Below are positions 24,599-33,277 of a stretch of 64,000 nt of DNA, piece after piece (positions within the stretch are counted from its first letter, which is position 1; each line of letters begins with the position of its first letter). A program made the translations under genes and the position numbers. Source of the DNA: Jingyaoa shaoxingensis (GTDB lineage Bacteria > Bacillota > Clostridia > Lachnospirales > Lachnospiraceae). The stretch is taken from NCBI RefSeq assembly GCF_014385005.1, contig NZ_JACRSZ010000017.1, forward strand, positions 1-64,000, given 5' to 3'. Below the pieces are notes generated by a model. The model was given only the letters and a program-made list of their open reading frames with translations. It was not told the origin of the DNA and ran no database searches.

Positions 24599-24710
24599 AA
24601 AAAACTGAATATCGGTAAGTTTTCTTTTCTCTTATTTTTCCTTTTTAGTCAATTCTTTTACGAGGTAATCACTCAGTTCTTGAGATGGTACTTTGGCACA
24701 TTTCTGGTAA
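24599..24710. repeat. 112-bp direct repeat, right copy
   Basis: Counterpart of 21116-21230, with about ten differences. It replaces the end of a Crp/Fnr-like gene on the minus strand. 24440-24598 holds no gene. Confidence 0.8.
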
Positions 24711-24823
24711 AGTGTAATCTCCCGCCCTTCATTTGAAAATATGTAAGTTCGAAGCTGACCGGATTTAACCAGTAATAATCCAGTACAATCCAGGTTTCCG
24801 TTGAAAGATGATACAATGCTCGT
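24632..24823 (-). pseudogene. Crp/Fnr-family regulator fragment joined to the repeated tail
   Basis: The minus-strand frame reads DCTGLLLVKSGQLRTYIFSN then EGREITL, the cyclic-nucleotide-binding-like barrel of a Crp/Fnr protein. At the edge of the repeat it switches to YQKCAKVPSQELSDYLVKEL. There is a stop just upstream (24824-24826) and no DNA-binding domain. Crp/Fnr genes often sit divergent to polyferredoxin genes like the one at 24947, so this is probably the remnant of its regulator. Confidence 0.65.
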
Positions 24824-24946
24824 TTATATTTTATTATATATAGATTCAGAATAAACAATCTCTTGGACATGAAATGTGTCTGGGAGTGTTAGCGTCGGTC
24901 CTGCAATTGATGCACTGAGAAAAAAAGAAATCACAGGAGCATGAGG

Positions 24947-25792
24947 ATGATGAGAAAGAATAGCGTACTTCGAAAATATATGTCGTCGATTTTGTTATTT
25001 TTGTTATTTGAGACAGTGGCAATTATGTTATGGATTGCTAAGGATAATCTGTTTTATTTGCTGAATTTCAGCTACATCGGAGGCTGCCTTGCATTGGGAA
25101 CAGCACTTTTTACTGCAGGAAAACACTATGCCAGGCATTTCGTGCAACTGACGGTTGGAAGTTATATGTTGTTGTACCTTGGGATAATCTCCTGTGAAAA
25201 TATGCAGATTGAAGGTTTTTGGTATTATTTGTTTCAGGGTGTTTTTGAGGCAGCAACAATTCACTATGCGGTGGCAAAGATTTTCGGTCCTTTGCTTTTT
25301 GGGCGGGGATGGTGTGGTTATGCCTGTTGGACGGCTATGGTACTGGATTTTCTGCCTTACAAACAGCCGAAAAAGCCCAGAAAGGAAAAGCTGGGCATTC
25401 TGCGTTACGTGATGTTTGCAGTATCCCTGACAATGGTTTCTGGCTTGTTTTTGATGAAAATCACAAATCTGGAGAAAATCATGTTCTGGATGTTCCTTGC
25501 AGGAAACGCACTTTACTATATTGCGGGTATTATGTTAGCTTTTATATTCAAAGATAATCGCGCATTCTGTAAATATCTGTGCCCGGTTACTGTGTTTCTT
25601 AAGCCAATGAGCTACTTTTCACTTTTGCGTGTCCATTGCAATGAAAATAAATGCGTCCATTGCAGCAAATGCCTGCAGGTTTGCCCCATGAATGTTGAAG
25701 TCAACAAAGAATCTCGTAAGCGCAAAAATGGGACGGAGTGCATTTTATGCTACGAATGCACGAAAGCCTGTCCCACCAAAGCACTGTATTAG
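24947..25792 (+). CDS. NapH-like membrane 4Fe-4S polyferredoxin
   Basis: 281 residues. Five or six membrane helices carry the CxxxCP-type motifs FGRGWCGYACWTAM and FCKYLCPVTVF, followed by two ferredoxin motifs, CVHCSKCLQVCP and CILCYECTKACP. This is the NapH/CcoG-like electron-transfer module. It would pass electrons across or along the membrane to an unknown partner. The ATG at 24947 has AGGAG seven bases upstream; ATGs at 24941 and 24950 are alternatives. After the TAG the frame stays open for 28 codons, likely by chance. Confidence 0.75.
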   Translation: MMRKNSVLRKYMSSILLFLLFETVAIMLWIAKDNLFYLLNFSYIGGCLALGTALFTAGKHYARHFVQLTVGSYMLLYLGIISCENMQIEGFWYYLFQGVFEAATIHYAVAKIFGPLLFGRGWCGYACWTAMVLDFLPYKQPKKPRKEKLGILRYVMFAVSLTMVSGLFLMKITNLEKIMFWMFLAGNALYYIAGIMLAFIFKDNRAFCKYLCPVTVFLKPMSYFSLLRVHCNENKCVHCSKCLQVCPMNVEVNKESRKRKNGTECILCYECTKACPTKALY

Positions 25793-25943
25793 GATAAAAA
25801 TCATGGATTGCCGAAATCGATTTCAATCTTTGCCACCGGCAGCATCCTGGAAAAAACTGGTGAAGCAATTGAAAAGTAATATGATAAAGTGTAATATGGT
25901 AAGAGATTATTTAAGAAAATGAAATCAGAACAGGAGTAGAACT

Positions 25944-26279
25944 GTGTTAATCAGCGAAAAAATATTTTATTTAATTGGAAAAAATAAATTAACCCAGAAG
26001 GAATTTTCAGAGCAGACGGGTATTTCACAGAGTACGATCAGTGACTGGAAAAGGAAGAAGACGAACCCGTCAGCAGATAAAATCCTGAAAATATGTGAAG
26101 TATTGAAAGTGACACCGTATGAATTGCTGTCAGAGTCTGATATCAGTAAAGATGGTAAAATGGATTGTATTCTGGCATTAGATAAAGAGGAAGAATTTCT
26201 GTTAGAAGGTTTCCGAGATCTGCATAGCAGACAAAAGGACCGTTTGATCGGGTATCTGACTGCGTTGCGGGAAAAATAG
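25944..26279 (+). CDS. XRE-family transcriptional regulator
   Basis: 111 residues. The helix-turn-helix is in LTQKEFSEQTGISQSTISDW; the C-terminal 45 residues are helical and may dimerise. The GTG start has AGGAG seven bases upstream. It precedes the YczE-like membrane protein gene by 70 bases and may regulate it or stand alone. Confidence 0.75.
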   Translation: MLISEKIFYLIGKNKLTQKEFSEQTGISQSTISDWKRKKTNPSADKILKICEVLKVTPYELLSESDISKDGKMDCILALDKEEEFLLEGFRDLHSRQKDRLIGYLTALREK

Positions 26280-26348
26280 CAGAAAATGCTTGCATCCGCC
26301 TACCCCTCATACTACAATAAATCCTTGTGAGAACGGAGGTATGAAAAA

Positions 26349-27026
26349 ATGACAGAGAAAACAGAAAAACAGTTACCTGTATTCAGAGGGGAGATTTCTC
26401 TGCTGGCAGTGATTTTGATCAACAGTTTAGGTGTGGTGCTGATGTTGTTTGCGGGATCGGGTATTTCAGCAATCTCCAGTGTACCGTATGCATTATCCCT
26501 GGTATTTCCGCACCTGACCCTTGGAACCTGGACCTATATTTTTCAGGGAACACTGATTTTTTCTTTGATGATTATGAGAAAGAAGTTTGTGCCGAACTAT
26601 CTGTTTAGTTTTGTAGTTGGATTTGCATTCAGTATGATGCTGGATGTGTATGAACTGAAACTGGCATGGCTGCCAATGACGATACCGTGCCGCGTACTGT
26701 ATTTTGCGGCAGGCTATCTGTTGATTGCCTTTGGTGTGGCATTGTCTAATCGCTGCGGGCTCCCGATTATCCCAACGGACTTATTTCCAAGAGAAGTGTC
26801 AGCCATTAAAAACTGGAAGTATTCCAGAGTGAAGATCACCTGTGATCTGACCTGTCTTGCAGTAACAGGACTTCTGACGGGAATTTTTCTCGGGCATATT
26901 GACGGTCTTGGGATTGGAACAGTCATTGCGGCATTCACTATGGGAAAAGTGATTGGAAGCATTGGAGAGTGTATGGATCATCATGTGAAATTTGTTTCTT
27001 TCATGACGAAGAAAAATGCGATGTAA
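26349..27026 (+). CDS. YczE/DUF6198-like membrane protein
   Basis: 225 residues with five membrane helices. GIGTVIAAFTMGKVIGSIGE near the end and the duplicated helix pattern are typical of the YczE/YyaS/YitT-like family. The role is uncertain; some relatives affect antibiotic production or transport. GGAGG lies eight bases before the ATG. Confidence 0.65.
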   Translation: MTEKTEKQLPVFRGEISLLAVILINSLGVVLMLFAGSGISAISSVPYALSLVFPHLTLGTWTYIFQGTLIFSLMIMRKKFVPNYLFSFVVGFAFSMMLDVYELKLAWLPMTIPCRVLYFAAGYLLIAFGVALSNRCGLPIIPTDLFPREVSAIKNWKYSRVKITCDLTCLAVTGLLTGIFLGHIDGLGIGTVIAAFTMGKVIGSIGECMDHHVKFVSFMTKKNAM

Positions 27027-27132
27027 TGAAGAACATATGATTTATGCTGGCACTGGGGGAGTAATATTCCCGATCTTGTTATTACTGAGAATCATTCTGT
27101 GCAAAAAAGAGAAAAGCATTGCGAAATAAAGC

Positions 27133-27175
27133 TACTGGGCAGGCTGTCGGATGTTATCGGACAGCCTGCCCAGTA
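27133..27175. terminator. 16-bp perfect hairpin between converging genes
   Basis: TACTGGGCAGGCTGTC (27133-27148) pairs exactly with GACAGCCTGCCCAGTA (27160-27175). It lies between the end of the YczE-like gene and the end of the coat-like gene. It lacks a T-run on either strand. Confidence 0.55.
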
Positions 27176-27204
27176 TCGTGTAAAAGACGTTGTGTCAGGA
27201 TCGG

Positions 27205-27663
27205 TTAAGCCATGCCATTTGCCATTTTGTATTTGTATAACATTTCGGCATGATTCTGTTCTTCGACCTGAATATCGGCAAGAAGTTTGCGAATATCACT
27301 GGAGCCAAATGCAAAGACTTCGGTGTTATATTCCCCGGATACCAGTTTTTCGGTAGCAATACAGTCTGTGGCAAGAAAAGCATCCTGCATTTTATCCTCA
27401 GATACGGCAATTTCAGTGTAGGTTGCTTTTGGAGTGTAATTACGTCCGTCACTGTCGTTACAGTTGCAGGATGGAACCTGTCCCTTTAATACATCTGCGA
27501 GAGAAGAAAAGTGAGTGCGCTCTTTTTCCTGAAGCATCTGAAAGAGATTTTTCAGTTCAGGATCTTTTGCCTGCTGAGCATAACGCCCGTATTTTTCCAC
27601 ACAACTTTTTTCCTGAGTCTGCAGATCTTCGATGACAGCACGTTCTTTTTCACTTAAAATCAT
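27205..27663 (-). CDS. Coat_F/ferritin-like protein
   Basis: 152 residues forming a four-helix, ferritin-like bundle: QEKSCVEKYGRYAQQAKD, EKERTHFSSLADVL, ATEKLVSGEYN and VEEQNHAEMLYKYK. E and H spacing allows a metal site but is not diagnostic. Annotated relatives are called spore coat (CotF-like) or rubrerythrin-like proteins. AAAGGAC precedes the ATG. Confidence 0.6.
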   Translation of the reverse strand: MILSEKERAVIEDLQTQEKSCVEKYGRYAQQAKDPELKNLFQMLQEKERTHFSSLADVLKGQVPSCNCNDSDGRNYTPKATYTEIAVSEDKMQDAFLATDCIATEKLVSGEYNTEVFAFGSSDIRKLLADIQVEEQNHAEMLYKYKMANGMA

Positions 27664-27998
27664 ATTATTTCGTCCTTTCCAAATAGTTTATTGTTTCATA
27701 TGGAGCCAGTACATCATACTGCAAATAACTGTACCACATAACTTGCCTGAAAATTCATTCTGCGTTATTAGTCCAGTTAATTTTTGTATGCTGTACTAGT
27801 ATGCATCGAAAATCAAGGTTATATTCGCAAAAAAAGGAAACAGCTTACTTTTGTGCTGACAGCATATTTTGCAATGCACAGAAAGTTTAAAGAAAATATA
27901 TTTTGGGACTGGATTCATTTATGTTTACTGTTATAATAAATAGACGGTAACTGTCAGGTGGCAGAACAGTTCAGGCAGATGGATACAAGGAGAGGAAT
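27664..27998. other. Gene-free stretch upstream of the SseB-like gene
   Basis: No coding signal on either strand. The 3' part has TATAAT (about 27933) in an AT-rich context, a likely -10 for the SseB-MATE pair. The rest is AT-rich without repeats I can see. Confidence 0.4.
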
Positions 27999-28412
27999 AT
28001 GGAGAAAGATCAGGTTTTACAGGGGAATGAGAAGATAGAAGAAGCCATTCGGGGGCTTCAAAATGAGCCAACGCAGGAGATGCTGGCTCATGCCCTGACG
28101 GTGGTCAGAAGAAGAATGAAAGAGAATGGACATTTGATTGTGGCAGTGGATCCGGCAGGAGCAATGGAGAGCCTGCAGGTCCAGACCATACAGACAGCAG
28201 ATGGAAAACGGTGGTTTGCAGCGTTTACCGGGTTTGAGGAACAGATGAAGGGAAGCAATGCGGTGATGTCAGCATTTACGGCAGAGATCGAAAAATTGTT
28301 CCAGATGACACTGCAGACAGAAGAAATAGAGGGACTGATTTTGAATCCTTGGGACTGTACGATGATGCTCAGTAAGAGCCTTATTCACATCGTACTTGGG
28401 GAAAACAGATAA
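27999..28412 (+). CDS. SseB-like protein
   Basis: 137 residues. The pattern HLIVAVDP, GKRWFAAFTGFEEQ and EGLILNPWDCTMMLS fits the SseB N-terminal domain. In enteric bacteria SseB is a peptidase-sensitivity factor, but in Firmicutes the function is unknown. AAGGAGAGG lies before the ATG. It ends 23 bases before the MATE exporter gene. Confidence 0.65.
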   Translation: MEKDQVLQGNEKIEEAIRGLQNEPTQEMLAHALTVVRRRMKENGHLIVAVDPAGAMESLQVQTIQTADGKRWFAAFTGFEEQMKGSNAVMSAFTAEIEKLFQMTLQTEEIEGLILNPWDCTMMLSKSLIHIVLGENR

Positions 28413-28435
28413 ATTTGTGGATAAGAGGGGAAAAC

Positions 28436-29800
28436 ATGAAACAGAATAAATACGAAATTGATATGTGCCATGGTACCATTATGGATAAGTTGATTTCTTT
28501 TGCACTGCCATTGATGTTGTCCAGCATTTTGCAGTTGATGTTTAATGCAGTGGACGTCATTGTGGTAGGGAGATTCAGTGGAAGCCAGGCACTGGCGGCT
28601 GTGGGATCTACCACGGCACTGATCAATACATTTACCAATCTTTTTATAGGGGTGTCACTTGGAGCCAATGTACTGGCGGCAAGGTTCTATGCTTCCGGAA
28701 AAGAAAAAGAGATGTCAGAGACGGTACATACGGCAATTATGCTGGCACTGATCAGCGGGGTGGTGATGGCAGTCATCGGACAGATTTTTGCAAGAGGTGC
28801 ACTGGAGCTTATGGGCACGCCGGAGGATGTCATTGACAAGTCCACACTGTATATGCGGATCTATTTTCTGGGAATGCCGTTTTTCATGATGTATAACTAT
28901 GGAGCGGCAATCCTGCGAGCAGTGGGAGATACCAAAAGACCGTTGCTGTTTTTGATTGTGTCAGGTATAACCAATGCATTGTTAAACATGACTTTTGTTA
29001 TTGTTTTTCATATGAGTGTGGAGGGAGTAGCTATTGCGACAGTGATTTCTCAGATACTGTCCTGTACGCTGGTATTACGCTGTCTGCATCATACAGAAGG
29101 CTGTTATCAGCTCCGGTTCTCCAGACTGAAGATAAAGAGCTATTACCTGAAACAGATTTTCCAGGTGGGAATACCGGCGGGAATTCAGAGTATTGTCATT
29201 AATTTTTCCAATGTACTGTTACAGTCCTCAGTGAATTCCTTTGGTTCTGTATCTATGGCAGGTTATACGGCAGCGGATAACCTGATGGGATTCATATATG
29301 TATCGGTTAATGCTGTGACACAGGCGTGTATGAGCTTTACCAGTCAGAATTACAGCGTGGGAAATTATAAAAGAATGGACAAGGTGTTGCGGAACTGTAT
29401 GATATTGTCAGTTGCAGTAGCTGCTGTGATGGGAAGCTGCTTCTGGTTCTTCGGACCACAGATTCTGCGTGTATACACCAATAATCCAGAGGTCATCACC
29501 CATGCCATGGAGATTATGTCCATTACGGTAATGCCATATTTCCTGTGCGGAATCATGGATCTGTTTCCGGGAGCACTTCGCGGAATGGGACATTCCGGAG
29601 TGCCGATGATCCTGTCTGTCATCGGAACCGTAGGAACCAGAATTATCTGGATCTTTGGTGCGTTTCCACATCACAGGACACTGCGTTTCCTGTTTGTCTG
29701 CTATCCGGGGTCCTGGGCAGTTACAATTGTTCTGCAGGTTGTATGTTTCTGGTTTGTAAGGAAGAAAGTACATCGGAACCGCATGGCTGAGGCAGAATAG
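28436..29800 (+). CDS. MATE-family efflux transporter
   Basis: 454 residues with 12 predicted membrane helices in two MatE halves. Typical motifs are LMLSSILQLMFNAVDVIVVG and VGIPAGIQSIVINFSN. These exporters use a Na+ or H+ gradient to expel cationic drugs or metabolites; the substrate cannot be told. The ATG at 28436 follows GAGGGG. A bidirectional terminator follows. Confidence 0.85.
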   Translation: MKQNKYEIDMCHGTIMDKLISFALPLMLSSILQLMFNAVDVIVVGRFSGSQALAAVGSTTALINTFTNLFIGVSLGANVLAARFYASGKEKEMSETVHTAIMLALISGVVMAVIGQIFARGALELMGTPEDVIDKSTLYMRIYFLGMPFFMMYNYGAAILRAVGDTKRPLLFLIVSGITNALLNMTFVIVFHMSVEGVAIATVISQILSCTLVLRCLHHTEGCYQLRFSRLKIKSYYLKQIFQVGIPAGIQSIVINFSNVLLQSSVNSFGSVSMAGYTAADNLMGFIYVSVNAVTQACMSFTSQNYSVGNYKRMDKVLRNCMILSVAVAAVMGSCFWFFGPQILRVYTNNPEVITHAMEIMSITVMPYFLCGIMDLFPGALRGMGHSGVPMILSVIGTVGTRIIWIFGAFPHHRTLRFLFVCYPGSWAVTIVLQVVCFWFVRKKVHRNRMAEAE

Positions 29801-29830
29801 AAGAGAAGAAAGATCGGAATACGAAAAAAG

Positions 29831-29890
29831 AGCACGAGGAATACTGAAAATACCGGATAAAATCTGGTTATTAAGATTCCTCGTGCTTTT
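29831..29890. terminator. Bidirectional terminator
   Basis: AGCACGAGGAAT pairs exactly with ATTCCTCGTGCT. TTTT follows on the plus strand and CTTTTTTCG on the minus strand. It serves both the MATE gene and the converging folate operon. Confidence 0.85.
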
Positions 29891-29927
29891 ATGTTACAAA
29901 AGCATATCATAAATTTTGCAGATAAAA

Positions 29928-30746
29928 CTATTTTGTATTCAATTCTTCCAGCATCTGCGCTACGGTCTTACCGATCAGCGGGTGTCTTTTCCATGGGGCG
30001 ATCTCTGCCAGTGGAATCAGTACAAAGTCGCGCTTGTGCAGTTCGATATGTGGAATATGCAGATCCGGTGTATCCAGTACCAGGTCATCGTACAGGAGAA
30101 TATCCAGATCCAGTGTTCTTGGCCCCCAGTGGATGATCCGCTCCCGGTGAGCTGCACATTCGATCTCATGAAGGCGGTCAAGAAGTTCTTCTGGGGACAG
30201 GAGTGTACGCAGTGCCAGTGCACCATTTAAGAAATCATCCTGTTCCACACCGCCGTAAGGCTCGGTAATCAGAAAATCAGAAACCGCAGTTACCTGGCAG
30301 TCAGGTGACTCATTCAGTGCTTCAATGGCACCGCGAAGATAAGCTTCTTTGTCACCCATATTGGAACCAAGAGCAATATAAGCAGTATGCCATCCACGGC
30401 TGATCTCTACCGATACCGTATCCAGAGGCAATCCCACCGGAGCCCATGGCTTTTTGATGGTAAGATCTACCTGAGAAACCAGCGGATAGGCAGTCAATAT
30501 GGCATATGCAGTCTCTTCGGCAATCTTTTCCACTAATTTCCAGGTATTTTCGGTTACGATTTTTTTGATCAGATGACTGACTTCGCCGTAATGTACGGAA
30601 GCAGTCAGATCATCGGTCAGTCCTGCACGGCGAGTGCTGGTATGTAATACAGCAGTCACCAGAAACTTTTGGCCCAGTACATTTTCTTCCGGGAATACGC
30701 CGTGATTGGCGTAGATCTCCAGATCTTTAATAGTAATTTTATCCAT
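29928..30746 (-). CDS. folBK: Bifunctional dihydroneopterin aldolase / HPPK
   Basis: 272 residues. Residues 1-118 are dihydroneopterin aldolase (DLEIYANHGVFPEENVLGQK; VHYGEVSHLIKK). Residues 120-272 are 6-hydroxymethyl-dihydropterin pyrophosphokinase (YIALGSNMGDKEAYL; WGPRTLDLDILLYD; IPHIELHKRDFVLIPLAEI). It performs two consecutive steps of folate synthesis before FolP. Last gene of the folE-HD-folP-folBK operon, 14 bases after folP. Confidence 0.93.
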   Translation of the reverse strand: MDKITIKDLEIYANHGVFPEENVLGQKFLVTAVLHTSTRRAGLTDDLTASVHYGEVSHLIKKIVTENTWKLVEKIAEETAYAILTAYPLVSQVDLTIKKPWAPVGLPLDTVSVEISRGWHTAYIALGSNMGDKEAYLRGAIEALNESPDCQVTAVSDFLITEPYGGVEQDDFLNGALALRTLLSPEELLDRLHEIECAAHRERIIHWGPRTLDLDILLYDDLVLDTPDLHIPHIELHKRDFVLIPLAEIAPWKRHPLIGKTVAQMLEELNTK

Positions 30747-30760
30747 GATCCATCCCTCAT

Positions 30761-31567
30761 TTATGCATTGATAATTGCTTTTGTCATATCGATGATACGT
30801 TTGTTTTCCTTCACATCATGCACACGAACAAACGCACATCCGCGCAGCATACCGATTACGGTAGTAGAAAGAGTACCTTCCACACGCTGGTCGACCGGAA
30901 GGTTCAGTGTGTTGCCGATCACGGATTTTCTGGAAGTACCCAGAAGAACCGGAAATCCCAGAGGAAGCAGTACATCCACATGGTTGATGGCTTCCAGATT
31001 CATTTCATAAGTCTTACCGAAGCCAACACCCGGATCCAGCATAATCTTATCATCTGCCACACCTGCTTTTCTCGCAATGGCTACAGACTCTTCCATGTCT
31101 TTTACCATATCCTGAAGGAAATTGTCGTAGACTGCTTCGTTACGGTTGTGCATCAGACAGCAGGCTGCCTGGTATTTGGCAGTTACTTCTGCAACTTTAT
31201 AATCATGTTTAAACCCCCAGATATCATTGACCAGATCGGCACCGGCCTGGAGCGCAGCTTCTGCTACGTGGCCCTTGTAAGTATCAATGGAAACCGGAAT
31301 ATCAAAGTGTGCCTTGACTGCTTCGATGACCGGTGTAACACGGGCAATTTCTTCTTCATCAGAGAGCAAAGTATATCCCGGTCTGGTGGATTCTCCGCCG
31401 ATGTCTACGATGGCAGCACCGTCAGCAATCATAGCTTCTGCATGGCGCAGTGCATCGTCCATATGGTTGAAACGTCCACCGTCCGAAAAAGAATCCGGTG
31501 TAACATTCAGAATACCCATAATATAAGTTTCGTTTTTGGTATCAAATTCATGATTTCCGATTTTCAT
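30761..31567 (-). CDS. folP: Dihydropteroate synthase
   Basis: 268 residues, full length. The pterin-binding motifs MGILNVTPDSFSDGG and DIGGESTRPG are present, as are DLVNDIWG, DPGVGFGKT and LGTSRKS near the sulfonamide/PABA site. It joins para-aminobenzoate to the pterin. AAAGGAG precedes the ATG. Part of the folate operon. Confidence 0.95.
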   Translation of the reverse strand: MKIGNHEFDTKNETYIMGILNVTPDSFSDGGRFNHMDDALRHAEAMIADGAAIVDIGGESTRPGYTLLSDEEEIARVTPVIEAVKAHFDIPVSIDTYKGHVAEAALQAGADLVNDIWGFKHDYKVAEVTAKYQAACCLMHNRNEAVYDNFLQDMVKDMEESVAIARKAGVADDKIMLDPGVGFGKTYEMNLEAINHVDVLLPLGFPVLLGTSRKSVIGNTLNLPVDQRVEGTLSTTVIGMLRGCAFVRVHDVKENKRIIDMTKAIINA

Positions 31568-31585
31568 AATAGGAACTCCTTTGTT

Positions 31586-32068
31586 TTAGTAGTCAATTTC
31601 CAGATTTTTCTTAGATTCCGGCCAGTTACATTCTAAACTTGCAGGGCAGCAGAAGCAATTGCGGGACTGCTTGTCGGCACGGTACAGATAAAGGGCGAGC
31701 GGTGTCGCTCCCGTTGCCTCATTGCCACGGTGGTGCAAAATGGCATCCTGTATCTGGTGAATTTCCGTATCTGCAAATCCGGTCTCAGCTAAGATCAGCT
31801 GTGCCATCTGTGCACTGGCAATATCATGGGGCGTACCATGGGCAATCTGCTCATATCGGCCGATATCATGCAGAAGAGCAGCTGCATAAATCAGTTCTTT
31901 GTCCAGCCCGGCATGTTCTTCCAGATTATACAGATACATCAGTCGGGCAACATCCAGAAAATGTTCCATTGTATGTCGGCAGAAAATCCGGTTTTTTTCC
32001 ACATCAGTCAGAAGTGAAAACTGCTCCTGATAGAGTGGATGGGAATAAACAGCCTGTATACGTTTCAT
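31586..32068 (-). CDS. HD-domain phosphohydrolase of the folate operon
   Basis: 160 residues with the HD motif set HTMEHFLDVARL, ALLHDIGRYEQ and AILHHRG. The fixed place between folE and folP in many Clostridia suggests removal of phosphate from dihydroneopterin triphosphate or a related step, but this is unproven. A short Cys-rich stretch (NCFCCPASLECNWP) lies near the end. AAAGGG precedes the ATG. Confidence 0.75.
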   Translation of the reverse strand: MKRIQAVYSHPLYQEQFSLLTDVEKNRIFCRHTMEHFLDVARLMYLYNLEEHAGLDKELIYAAALLHDIGRYEQIAHGTPHDIASAQMAQLILAETGFADTEIHQIQDAILHHRGNEATGATPLALYLYRADKQSRNCFCCPASLECNWPESKKNLEIDY

Positions 32069-32074
32069 GCTGAT

Positions 32075-32632
32075 TTAACCCTTTACCATCTGCAGGAAAG
32101 TCTGCTGGAGAGTAAAATCTTCTGCAAACGTACCGCGTACAATGGAAGTAACGGTCTTGCTTCCAGGCTTCTGAACACCGCGCATGGTCATGCACATGTG
32201 TTCTGCTTCGATCATAACCATGACTCCCTTTGGCTGCAGGTATTCTTCCAGTGCATCTGCGATCTGTGCAGTCAGATTCTCCTGAATCTGAGGTCTGCGG
32301 GCGAATACCTCTACTGTTCTGGCAAGCTTGCTTAAGCCTGCAACACGCTGATCCGGAATATAGGCAACATGTGCCTTGCCGTAGAATGGGAGTAAATGGT
32401 GTTCGCAGGTGGAATAGAAGGTAATATCCTTCTCCAGTACGATATTATTGTTGGTTGCGTGGAATTGTTTGGAAAGATGAGTGGCCGGATCTTCATAAAG
32501 TCCCCCGTAGATCTGTTCGCACATTCTGGCAATACGGTCCGGGGTATCCAGCAGCCCCTCTCTGTGAATATCTTCTCCGATGCCCTCCAGCATAAGGCGG
32601 ACACCTTCTTTGATCTTTTCGTGATCCATCAT
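32075..32632 (-). CDS. folE: GTP cyclohydrolase I
   Basis: About 185 residues, the usual size. Motifs: [37 protein letters not shown] (zinc Cys and His) and [13 protein letters not shown] end with [11 protein letters not shown] (second zinc Cys). It opens GTP to make dihydroneopterin triphosphate, the first folate step. AGGAGG lies 13 bases before the double ATG (32632/32629), rather far. First gene of the operon; a structured leader precedes it. Confidence 0.93.
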   Translation of the reverse strand: MMDHEKIKEGVRLMLEGIGEDIHREGLLDTPDRIARMCEQIYGGLYEDPATHLSKQFHATNNNIVLEKDITFYSTCEHHLLPFYGKAHVAYIPDQRVAGLSKLARTVEVFARRPQIQENLTAQIADALEEYLQPKGVMVMIEAEHMCMTMRGVQKPGSKTVTSIVRGTFAEDFTLQQTFLQMVKG

Positions 32633-32699
32633 AATGATTGGTAAACCTCCTGAATTCTTGTTCATCAGGATGCTTCCGGTTCAGACTGGAAAAAATTGC

Positions 32700-32937
32700 A
32701 TAAAAAAAACATCCTGATGGGAATATATGTTACGACAAGTTACTATCCCTTCACAATCAAGATGTATAGCATCTGTATGTTGCAACGGGTGCGGAATTCA
32801 TATCGTAAGACGAGCTTTTCGTTTCCGTGGCAACTCCCCATCCACAGAACACTTGACGCATGAAAACCTATTTTGCATAATAGCAATCAGTTCGGTATGA
32901 TGATTGCATAATTGCTTCTATGTAATATTTACTAGAT
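32700..32937 (-). ncRNA. Structured leader or small RNA upstream of folE
   Basis: From a promoter at 32944-32972 a transcript of about 235 nt would run to a terminator. It contains GCAATCA/TGATTGC, GTTGC/GCAAC and CGGAA/TTCCG stems. The terminator pairs ACATCTTGAT with ATCAGGATGT (32756-32765 and 32709-32718), followed by T8. The strand CATCAGGATG could instead pair with CATCCTGATG (32663-32672) just before the folE ribosome site, which would be an antiterminator. It may be a folate-sensing riboswitch or an unrelated sRNA. I cannot fit the known THF riboswitch consensus. Confidence 0.55.
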
Positions 32938-32943
32938 GCCTGA

Positions 32944-32972
32944 ATTATAGCATTATTAGTATAGATAAGCAA
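32944..32972 (-). promoter_or_regulatory. Promoter of the folE leader
   Basis: On the minus strand TTGCTT (32967-32972), 17 bases, TATAAT (32944-32949). It points toward folE. Confidence 0.75.
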
Positions 32973-33021
32973 TATAAAAATAGATGGAAATGAAAAAAAT
33001 GAAAAAAATTTTAAAAAGTAC

Positions 33022-33050
33022 TTGCATTTTTTAAAGGATTAGTATAGAAT
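33022..33050 (+). promoter_or_regulatory. Promoter of tRNA-Gln
   Basis: TTGCAT (33022-33027), 17 bases, TAGAAT (33045-33050), with the tRNA starting 18 bases on. Confidence 0.65.
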
Positions 33051-33067
33051 ACATTGTGTTGTGACAT

Positions 33068-33139
33068 TGGGCTATCGCCAAATGGTAAGGCAACGGACTC
33101 TGACTCCGTCATTTCAAGGTTCGAATCCTTGTAGCCCAG
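33068..33139 (+). tRNA. tRNA-Gln (anticodon CTG)
   Basis: The acceptor arm TGGGCTA pairs with TAGCCCA. The anticodon loop ACTCTGACT gives CTG, reading CAG. The T-arm is AAGG-TTCGAATC-CTT. The CCA end is not encoded. A terminator follows directly. 72 nt, a usual length. Confidence 0.95.
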
Positions 33140-33144
33140 CTTTT

Positions 33145-33179
33145 AAGAGATATTCATTTGGATATCTCTTTATTTTTTG
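33145..33179 (+). terminator. Terminator of tRNA-Gln
   Basis: AAGAGATAT pairs with ATATCTCTT, followed by TATTTTTT. Confidence 0.85.
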
Positions 33180-33277
33180 CAAAAAATTACTTTGCAGGAA
33201 GTTTTATTTTTGTTATAATCCAAGATGCCAGCAGGCATCTTTTGACTTTAATATCGTAATCGAAACAGGAGATTTAT

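Noticed and set aside
27205..27663. Rubreryth­rin with a rubredoxin centre
   Set aside because: No CxxC...CxxC rubredoxin motif is present; the single CNCN stretch does not suffice.
30818..31636. Plus-strand open frame of 272 codons
   Set aside because: Antisense to folP, whose motifs are complete.
32700..32940. T-box leader
   Set aside because: No AGGGTGG-type T-box sequence is present and folate genes are not T-box targets.
32700..32940. Firm call as a tetrahydrofolate riboswitch
   Set aside because: The folE context fits, but I could not align the conserved THF aptamer blocks, so only a structured leader is claimed.
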